Assembly (NCBI GenBank): GCA_019915015.1
Contig: JAHBBC010000001.1
Span: 434,001 to 498,000 of the forward strand
Direction of reading: 5' to 3'
Origin: Auriscalpium vulgare
Taxonomy: Eukaryota > Basidiomycota > Agaricomycetes > Russulales > Auriscalpiaceae
Length of the DNA: 64,000 nucleotides
Below the pieces are notes generated by a model that was not told the DNA's origin, searched no databases, and saw only the letters and a list, made by a program, of their open reading frames with translations. Shown piece by piece: positions 56,470 to 64,000 of this stretch (positions are counted from its first letter, which is position 1; every line of letters begins with the position of its first letter). The position numbers and the translations under genes are program-made.

Positions 56470-58740
56470 CTACGACGCTGCTTCGCGTATGAGCACCGCA
56501 GCCCTCTCCGCAATCGCATAAATCGCCGCCTGTGGATGCGCCGCCGGTATGAACGGCTTCGCATAAGGTCAGCGCGCACACCCACCATCGCCACAAATGA
56601 CACGTACAAAAACGCTGGCGTCCACGACGCGCAGCCCCCGCGTACCGCGAACCCGCAAATCCGGCCCCACCACGCCCTCCTTCGCACCGGCCGCGGCCAT
56701 CCGCGCCGTCCCCGTGGGGTGCCAGAGCGTCGTGCCGCCGTCGCGTGCGTACGAGTCGATTTCCACGTCGGTTGTGACGTTCGCCAGCGCGCCAAGCGGT
56801 CCCAGAATGTACGGGAAGGGAGGTGCGGCAAAGGCGGGCGACGAGGTAAAGCGCAGGGCAGCCTTGACCGCTTCGCGCATGATGATGATGTCGGCGGGCG
56901 TGCTGAGGAAGTTGGGGTCGACGATGGGGAGCGCGAAGGGTGCAGAGGAGGCGAGGGTGACGGAGCCGCCTGTGAGCTTGTCAGCGATGTGCGTTTTGGC
57001 GATGGTCAAGGGCTTACGGGAGGATGGACTGACGACCGCAGTCCGGATAGTGAAGTACCTCCCTGTAGCTGTAGTAACCCCTGAATATCCATCCTGCATG
57101 TGAGCAAGAGTTAAGACCAAACATATGTGTGAAGCTAGTAGCGATGACGCACCGCCAGTATCAGCTCAAAGTGCGGTGCCCCCGGGCCCGCGGACACGTC
57201 CCCGACGTCTCGGAGCACGTCGTCGCTCACGCGCAGCCACCCCACCTGCTCTGCGGACGTTGACGCATACGGGCCCTTCCTGCCCGCCTCCCACTCGGCC
57301 AGCGACGCTGCCAACTGCGAGGCGTTGCGCACGAGGTCGTCGTTCGTCGAGACAGACGAGTTCACGGTGAACACGTTGCGCAGGACGGGGTGGTCCTGCA
57401 GGTGCTGTCCGACGTCCGGGAGGTCAACAATGGGCAAGATGCCGTGCGCGCGAAGGGCAGACGCGTTGCCGATACCGGACAGGAGGAGGAGCTGCGGCGT
57501 CGAGACAGCTCCGGCGGCGAGGATGACCTCGTGCGTGGCGGTGACAGTGTGAACGGGGGCTGTGGATATGAATGGACATCAAATCAGTCAAACTCTTCTG
57601 TCGAAAGTGCGAGCCGGCGCACCATCCTCAGAGGTCGCGATTTGAACCCCGCGAAACACGGGCACGCCACCCTCCTTGCCTGTCTGCATGAGCTTCGTCA
57701 CCTGTGCGTTGACCAGCACGTCGAGCGTAGAGTGCGGCACCGCGAGCGCGGGGTGGATATACGCTGTCGCCGAGCTCGAGCGCGATCCGTTGCTTACGCT
57801 CGTCTGTATTCGGCCTGCGCGAAACGACACTATCAATTATCTCACTCGCGACCACGATGAGAAGACGCACCTATTCCGAGCGTGCTCCCCGAATTCATGT
57901 CGACATTAAACGGGAACTCGGGGAGCTCGCGCGTGGTCGCACGCACCAGCGCGTCGGTCGGGAACGCGTTGCCCACCGAGATGCCGAGCGGTCCGCTTCG
58001 CCCGTGGACTGACGGAAGCTCTTCTCCTGAGGTGTTGTGCCCGTCGGCGGGCGGTGTGAGACGCTCTATCTAAGAAGTCGTTAGTCCAGCCCGGTCGATC
58101 GACGCACGGCGCACCTTCTTGAAAATCGGCTCAACGGCGGACCACGACCACCCGGCATCGCCAGACACTTTCGCGAGACGGTCGTAATCGTCCCGAGCTC
58201 CTCGGGACCACACCAAAAAATCTGCCGGACGCGTCAGGAAAGGAAGCTGCCGGATCGACGGGTCAGAACGTACTGATTGACGATGATCCGCCAAGCAGTC
58301 GTCCGCGCGGGTACTCAATGGTTCGTCCGGACAGGCCAGCTTGCGGGACAGTGGTATAATTCCAGTCGATCGCGGTGTCTGGGGAGAGCGTTGTGCAGAG
58401 AAAGGGTACCGCGACATTTTCCAGGCCTTGATTGCTGCAACAGTGTCAGTATACCCTGCCAAAGCAGACGCAGAAACGATGCTCACTCTGTGCCGGCTTC
58501 AATGAGCAACACGCGCTTGTCCCCATGTTCCGCCAGGCGACTGGCAACGACGCCGCCGCCTACACCAGCTACATATTGAGAGATCAGCTGTCAAGCTCGC
58601 GTCGCTTCATATCCATTCGACGTACCTCCTACAACGACATAATCGTATATCGTCGACGGCAACTCGGTGGGGTCATGATAGAGTGCGCTGAGAGCCGGTG
58701 CTGCTGAGGCGAGGAGCCAAACGGACTTGAGCAGAAGCAT
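56470..58740 (-). CDS. Secreted GMC oxidoreductase (aryl-alcohol oxidase-like), ten exons, 595 aa
   Basis: Exons are 58740-58626, 58568-58487, 58434-58274, 58221-58115, 58069-57871, 57814-57623, 57559-57153, 57093-57018, 56969-56608 and 56556-56470. A signal peptide (LLLKSVWLLASAAPALS) leads to the FAD-binding YDYVVVGAGVGGGVVASRLAE and GLSGRTIEYPRGRLLGGSSSIN. The catalytic pair is present: His530 in TLWHPTGTARM and His574 in IPAAHPQAAIYAIAERAA, 44 residues apart as in Pleurotus aryl-alcohol oxidase (502/546). It therefore probably oxidises aromatic or other primary alcohols outside the cell and supplies H2O2 to ligninolytic peroxidases. A minus-strand TATATATG element sits about 45 nt upstream. 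Nothing is missing. Confidence 0.92.
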
Positions 58741-58781
58741 GGTCCGGCGCGTGAGATGTTGCAGCACTGTGCGAGCTGCGA

Positions 58782-58790
58782 CATATATAG
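58782..58790 (-). promoter_or_regulatory. TATA-like element of the GMC gene
   Basis: The minus strand reads CTATATATG, about 42-50 nt upstream of the ATG at 58740. Confidence 0.5.
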
Positions 58791-59306
58791 CCCTGATAGA
58801 CGCAAAAAAGTGCGCGCCGGTGATACAGTGGGCTTAGCATCGTCCTATAAGGGCCGGAGAAGCAAGGGCGACGAGAGCTGCAAGCGCCGGCTCTTCAATC
58901 GGTGGAAATGCGGAAGGTCCTTTTTCTTTATTCTTGATCCTGGAGACGCAGGCGTGAACGCATATTCAGGTTAGCAAGGGCAGTGGAAGTGGCAAGGTGA
59001 GGGTGATGAAGAGCAAAGGATGGCAGCAAGGAACTTGAAGGGCCTTGGCAGGCGTCTTGGCTGGTGCCCCGGCCGGCCCGGCCGTGTACCGATGATTTTC
59101 CGACTTCACGATAATCTGGCAGTCGGCCGTGAGCCACGCCACATATGCACCTCTAGCTCTAGCACCCTCTCGTCTTCATCTTTTCGCAATCCTGCTCATC
59201 TATCTTGTCTACTTGTCACCGTGGGTGATGAGGCCGCGGCGCGCTCCCCTTTTTTTTTCATTAGTCGCTTCACGAGGCTTCATTCATCCTAACCTAACCA
59301 ACCGCC
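58791..59306. other. Intergenic, no gene recognised
   Basis: This is the 5' flank of the GMC gene and of the HNH relic. A T-run occurs at 59251-59259 shortly before the relic's ATG. Confidence 0.4.
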
Positions 59307-60084
59307 ATGGCATACAACCCGATGGACTTCCACGTGAACTTTCAGCTCTGTGCACTCCATCCGGTCCTTGTGCTCTACGATGGCATCGTAGTCACGGAGC
59401 CCCGCCGACCATTCGCGCGTACTCGGGGCTCTGGCGACGTGGCCCACTGTGACAGACGACTGACAACAGCAAAGTCGGAGGGCGCGTCCTCTTTTTTTTG
59501 CGAGGCGCCGGAGGTCGATAACGTGACGAGAAAAAGTAGCAACTGCGCGCAAGAAAACGTCGCCTGGCCAGACGCGGCAGCGCTCCCTCGCGGGTGCTTG
59601 CTATCTACGCCTTGAACACATATACATGTGAGTGCTCCACAGCTCTGCATATAATTGGACCTTGTTCATGCTAGTCTTGCAGTCAAACAAATAGGGGAGG
59701 ACTCCCGCCCCTTGGAATATCCTAGTCGTGAGGATCACACGGGAGACATAGCTCACTGGCAGGGCATGGAGCCTTGCGATCAGAGCGACAGCCGTGAGGT
59801 ATGGGAAGCAGTTGAGTCTTATAAGTTACACGCTAGTACGACGTGCCGCTGATATGCCGTAGGCCCTTAAGCGCGACAACGGCCGAATCTTCCTCACCAG
59901 GGTCTCTGACTTCTCCGCCCTTGTCGACATCTCCACTGCGCACCCATCATGCATTTACTCGGTTCTACGTCTCGCTGGCGCACCGTTTGCCTCCATCGAC
60001 TGGGGACAGCCCCCTCGAAGATGGAGCCTGACCCTCATTTCGGCAACGCTCCGTGCAGGCAGGGTCTTTCGGGAGAAGAACTAG
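59307..60084 (+). pseudogene. Degraded HNH-family gene copy
   Basis: The 5' end matches the 21355 gene (MAYNPMDFHVNFQLCAL against MAYNAEDFVLYLQPCAL; then GIVVTEPR). After that the homologous sequence jumps frames: SRVLGALATWPTVTDD is in another frame and ends at a stop, CEAPEVDN returns, and ALKRDNGRIFLTRVSDF follows a 64-nt GTATGG...GTAG intron. Past that the sequence no longer matches and lacks the HNH motifs, ending at the TAG at 60082. It keeps a normal GT donor where the intact gene would need GC. I call it a pseudogene. Confidence 0.7.
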
Positions 60085-60727
60085 CACGAACGACTCTGCA
60101 GCACTTTCTTACGAGAAGGCTAGGGCCGGATCGCGTGTGGCAAGCATCTATGATATTGTCTAGTGACCCACCACTCAGATCTCCGGTCCATCTGTCGTCC
60201 AGACCTGCTTCAGTGCTTGAAGCTCTGCACGACGCGGCCTCGTTCTTGTGCCAGCCCTTAACCGCGCGCCTGCACTCACGCCGGATGAGGCCGGCGGGCG
60301 CTTCATTTCCCGTTTTAGGAGGGTACCCATCCAGAACTCCGTTGGCGTCGTGCGCAGTCCCGGCTTCGTTGCGATCGATGGTGGCTTTGAAGAGACCAAC
60401 ACCACACACACGTCCACACGTATGGCGGTCAATGTTCTCTTTCCGGTTTGCCATCACGACGTCGTAACTTCTGCGGCGTGCATCGAGTGGATGCTGTCTT
60501 CTCTTTCGTATGTATCCACTCGACCCGATGCTATTGCTCCTCAGTAGCTCTGCAACGTTCTCCGAGGACTATATGTAGCCGTTCCGTCATAGGCACCGGG
60601 CATCAACTTCCATCTTCGATCCACACCGTCCCGACGCATGCGCCTACATATATCCTCGCTCATCCCTTGCATTCCCTCCCACAATTCCAACCACCCCATC
60701 ACCCCGACCACATCCAAACCAGACAGA
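60085..60727. other. Intergenic with an unassigned open frame
   Basis: A frame at about 60248-60547 (no ATG start) includes RFISRFRRVPIQNSVGVV and FPVCHHDVVTSAACIEWML. It may be a stray exon of a lost gene. CTATATGTAG at 60569-60578 could serve the SDR gene. Confidence 0.4.
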
Positions 60728-61718
60728 ATGCAATCCTCATCCATCAACATCGAGACCCTCTTCTCGCTCAAGGATCGTGTCGCCCTCGTCACCGGCGGCG
60801 GCTCCGGCATCGGCGCCTACATCACTCACGGGCTCGTCCTGGCGGGCTGCACGCGCGTCTACATCACCGGTCGCCGCCTCAACGCGCTGCAAGAGACCGC
60901 CAAGTTCAACAGCGCGATCATCCCTGTCCAAGGCGATGTCGCGACGCGTGCGGGCTGCGTCGAGCTCGCCCGGCAGTTCGTCGAGCAGGAGAAGGCGCAT
61001 GGCGTGCCCGAGGCGGCGGTGCAGCTGGACATCCTGGTGAACAACGCGGGCGTGATGACGCATGACGGGACGTGGGACAAGGACGGGGCAAGCGCGGAGG
61101 AGGTCAGCAAGGCGTTGCTGGAGGCGTCGGACGAGGAGTGGGCGCGGGGCTTCGCGATCAACACGTCTTCGATCCAGGTGCGTGATTCTTGGTGTGAGCG
61201 CCTGTGGTGCCGAGGCTGACGCGTGTCGCGCAGTGGCTGTCCGCGGCATTGCTGCCGTATCTCGTGCGCGCGAGCAAGAACAACAGCGGATTCAAGGAGG
61301 GGCGCGGCGTCATCCTCAATAATACGTCGGTCTCCGCGCTGTACGTTTCGCGCGACGCTCAGGGCCACATCTACTCGGCGTCGAAGGCCGCCGCGGAATC
61401 GGTCACGCAGAACCTCGCGAGCAAGTTCACGAAGCTCGGTGTGCGCGTCAACTCGTTCGCGCCCGCGAACGTGCCGTCGGAGATCAACGACGTGAAAAAC
61501 CCGAAGAGCTTCATCTCGATGCTGAAGGATGTAATCCCGATCGGCCGTGTTGGGAACGAGGAGGACATGGTCGGCGCGATCGTGTACCTTGCTTCGCGCG
61601 CGGGCAGCTTTGTGTCGGGTGTTGTCATCAAGGTGAGTTTCTCTGCACCTCGGGCTGGTCCGCCATGCGATGCTGAAGGCTTTCGCAGGTTGATGGAGGT
61701 ATTCTCATCGGTGTATGA
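60728..61718 (+). CDS. Short-chain dehydrogenase/reductase, three exons, 292 aa
   Basis: Exons are 60728-61177, 61234-61632 and 61689-61718. The Rossmann motif RVALVTGGGSGIGAYI comes near the N-terminus, followed by DILVNNAGVM. The catalytic Tyr197-x3-Lys201 is in HIYSASKAAAESV, with a Ser-rich stretch (LNNTSVSALYVS) ahead of it. The final 10-codon exon encodes VDGGILIGV, the conserved C-terminal end of this SDR subgroup, which supports the last splice. This is a classical NAD(P)(H)-dependent oxidoreductase. Gly in the cofactor loop followed by ITGRRLNAL suggests NADP preference (inference). The substrate is unknown; related fungal enzymes act in secondary metabolism or lipid turnover. No signal peptide is present. 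Confidence 0.9.
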
Positions 61719-62003
61719 TAGAGATGCAGCGGTTTATGTAGACGACTTCAATCGAGTTATCCACGGCTTTCTTTATCATCGCATGTCGTATGTTCTACTG
61801 TACTTACTTCGTTGTACTCCGTGTCCCGCCGTGAGTTTTTGCAAATAAATGTATACATCCCTCCTTGCCCCGGTGGGTTCGGGCCGGCCCGGCCGGGTCG
61901 GCATTTGGCGGGCGGTCCCGCAATTAACTCGGTGCAGGATAAACGCCTTTGACTTAATCTTGTCTCCTACCTCCATCCTCTCGCCCTCTTTTCATCGTTG
62001 CCG
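61719..62003. other. Intergenic and promoter of the transcription factor gene
   Basis: This is the 3' flank of the SDR gene. A GC-rich palindromic run (GGGCCGGCCCGGCC) lies near 61878-61892. A pyrimidine-rich stretch precedes the ATG at 62004. Confidence 0.4.
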
Positions 62004-64000
62004 ATGGCGTCGGCTCAGGAAGAGCCCCCCGTCGCGAGTACATCGACCGCGCCGACGGTCATCGAGTACAAAAAGGACGGAACTGTTTCCCGCATCCGCT
62101 CGCACAAGGGAAACATCCCGCAGCTCCCGCAGACGAAGCTTTGCCCTTATTGCCCCGCCAAGTTCACGCGCACCACCCACTTGAATCGCCATTTGCGTAA
62201 TCGTGCGTGGTTCTGCTCTAGGAGCTGGTCAACGAAGCTGACGAATGATCCCGACCCCTCACAGATACCAATGAGCGCTCGTATCGGTGCGAGGTGAGCC
62301 TCCTTGCTCTCTTGCGGGAGTCAGGGGCTGACTGCTCTGCAGACTTGCGGGGCGCAGTTCACGAGGAGCGACCTATTGGCGAGGCATAAAAGGAGCTGTG
62401 GAGAATCGTGAGTGTCTCATTCCGACATGTGATTCGTGCACCTGTTATAGTGGCGGTACCCGTTATGCTGCACAGAGGCCTGCGCAGCCTCTGCATATTG
62501 TTTACGTGCGGCAGGCGTCCGGGGCGTCTACTTGCTGCAGTTTAAAAGGATGCCGGTTGTGCCGGCGCAACGCGTTGGCAGCGGCAAGTACGTTCATATT
62601 GGCGTTGATCTATGGCCTGCCGCCATTGATTTTTGGCGCGGTGAGAGTCGGTCCCGTGGTCCCTGTTTTTGCCTTTTCGGCTTCGGCCTCTATTGTTGGA
62701 CAGGCGACCTGGAGATGTGGAGAGGATGACCGCATCCAAGATGTCCACTCCCTTGGTCTTTGGATGCTAATCAATGATTTCTCATACAGTCATCCAATCA
62801 CACGCTCCCGCCGTCGGTCATGCCAGGCGTGCGCCGCTTTGAAGGTTAAATGCGATCTCAAGCAGCCGTGCGCCAAATGTACCGTCCGCAATCGCAAGTG
62901 CGTGTACACAGCGGAGGAATACCCCGACGACGGCCCCGGCGCGCCAGAAGGGCCATCTCGCGGAGGCATGAACTTCGACGCGTCTGCCGGTTTTGATCCG
63001 TCGAGCGCTGCGCGAGGGCCCCGCGATGCGTTTGCACAAGCCTTCCCGGAGCTGACTTTGATCGAGGAGACCAGCCATGCCTTTGCCTCCCCGCTCAGCG
63101 CGGCGAACGTGGCTGCGATGGCCGCCAGTGGCCTGCGCGCATCCGGCCAGGCGATTTCCTTACCAACGGAGGACGTCGATTCGACCGTGAACACCATCGC
63201 GTCGTTCCAGCCATGTCCGAACAGGGCCTTCATGTCGGAATTCAGCGGTCCTCAGAGCCATCTGAGTGGGTTCTCCAGCTCGATGTTCGAGCCGTTCTTC
63301 CGCGACGTGTTTGCCGAGAGCAAGCCATCATTGGAGGTGACACCACCGACGACTACAGCGGCTGCACCTCCGATGATAGCCACGCCCGACTCTATCCCGC
63401 AGCCGTCGCTCGACGGATTCATCATGCCTGGCATGAACGGCGTCGACCCGGCCTTCGGAATGAACGACGACGACGCGGAGCCGTTCATGGCGGAGTATGA
63501 TAACGAACTGCTGTATGACATGCTCACGAACACGACGACGGAGAATGCTTGGCCGAGCGAGCCGGTGAAGGAGGAACGCGAGTTTCCAGCGCCGTACCCA
63601 GGGCTTGCAGCGGCGACGAAGGCAGTGCCGTTCTCGCCGGAGGAAGTGGCGCGCCAGATAGCGCTCCCGCCGCCGGTGCCCATCGACCCCAATCCGCCAC
63701 CCGAGCCTACGCTGGAGGACCTACAACAATATCGTGCGCCATGTCGTTTCTCATTCTGCGTTTCTCTCTGATTAATCGCCAACAGTCTACGTATTCCTCA
63801 CGGCCTTCTTGCCGCAGGTCCCTGTGTTACATACGCCGAGTCTGCGCGTCGAGCTGAAGCCGCCTATCTTGCTCCGTGCGATGCAAGCGTGTGGTGCCCT
63901 GTTCGTGAAAACACGGACGGCGGAGGCGTTCGTAGACAGGACACTGAGCACATCGCGAGAAGTCTTGGTGCGGGAGTTTGTACGTCACAGGCTTCCTTCT
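62004..64000 (+). CDS. Transcription factor with two C2H2 fingers plus Zn2Cys6 domain, 3' end beyond window
   Basis: Exons are 62004-62202, 62266-62294, 62343-62407, 62790-63733 and 63786-63979; the gene continues past the edge (GT donor at 63980). Two C2H2 fingers lie at residues about 47-68 (LCPYCPAKFTRTTHLNRHL) and 74-96 (YRCETCGAQFTRSDLLARH). A fungal Zn2Cys6 cluster (CxxCx6Cx5CxxCx6C, Cys109 to Cys135) follows directly. Exon 4 continues into acidic, Pro-rich sequence and LYVFLTAFLPQVPVLHTPSL, the opening of the fungal-specific TF (middle-homology) region. The 382-nt intron 3 between finger and Zn2Cys6 exons is far longer than other introns here. The protein is expected in the nucleus; targets are unknown. 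Confidence 0.88.

Overview
The window looks like nuclear DNA of a wood-decay basidiomycete (Agaricomycetes, probably a polypore). Most introns are 45-70 nt with GTRNGY donors and CAG/TAG acceptors. Lineage-typical families are present: F-box/LRR proteins, BTB proteins, FunK1-type kinase remnants, basidiomycete HNH proteins, GH79 and GMC oxidoreductases. Exon structures below were assembled by hand from splice signals, reading frame and family motifs. There is no rRNA, no tRNA I could support, and no CRISPR or intact transposon.

Layout. 0.8-2.0 kb: a two-exon gene of unknown function. 4.6-6.0 kb (-): a four-exon three-zinc-finger protein whose paralogue lies at 27.4-28.7 kb (+). 7.3-8.4 kb: an F-box relic with three in-frame stops. 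9.0-9.9 kb (-): an unknown gene. 10.2-11.9 kb (-): F-box gene B with a frameshift or short intron. 13.2-16.1 kb: a four-span membrane protein gene convergent with F-box gene A. 16.5-17.6 kb: a BTB gene. 17.6-19.4 kb (-): a secreted GH79. 19.8-21.3 kb: a truncated kinase and a mosaic of copied fragments. 21.4-22.6 kb: an HNH gene. 23.2-25.3 kb (-): fumarate reductase fused to cytochrome b5. 28.9-30.1 kb: UCH37-type deubiquitinase. 30.8-32.6 kb: M19 dipeptidase. 33.4-34.7 kb: epoxide-hydrolase-like enzyme. 34.9-38.4 kb: a head-to-head pair of secreted PEBP proteins. 39.0-42.3 kb: Enhancer of polycomb (NuA4). 42.8-43.9 kb: an unknown locus with a hendecad repeat. 44.3-47.7 kb (-): two more four-span genes. 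49.2-53.1 kb: an inverted copy of the 12.3-16.3 kb block. 53.9-55.9 kb: an unknown gene with one premature stop. 56.5-58.7 kb (-): GMC oxidoreductase. 59.3-60.1 kb: an HNH pseudogene. 60.7-61.7 kb: an SDR. 62.0 kb to the right edge: a C2H2 plus Zn2Cys6 transcription factor, truncated by the window.

The most distinctive feature is a family of four uncharacterised four-span membrane protein genes (13.2, 44.3, 46.8 and 51.4 kb) with almost invariant exon lengths. Two members sit convergently, 173 nt from near-identical 600-residue F-box genes, inside a roughly 4 kb inverted duplication whose arms are 33 kb apart. Housekeeping genes (EPL1, UCH, M19, fumarate reductase) lie between the arms, while degraded F-box, HNH and kinase copies concentrate around them. 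I read this as a stable core interrupted by a birth-and-death zone of F-box, membrane-protein and HNH genes; a joint role for the F-box/four-span pair is inference only.
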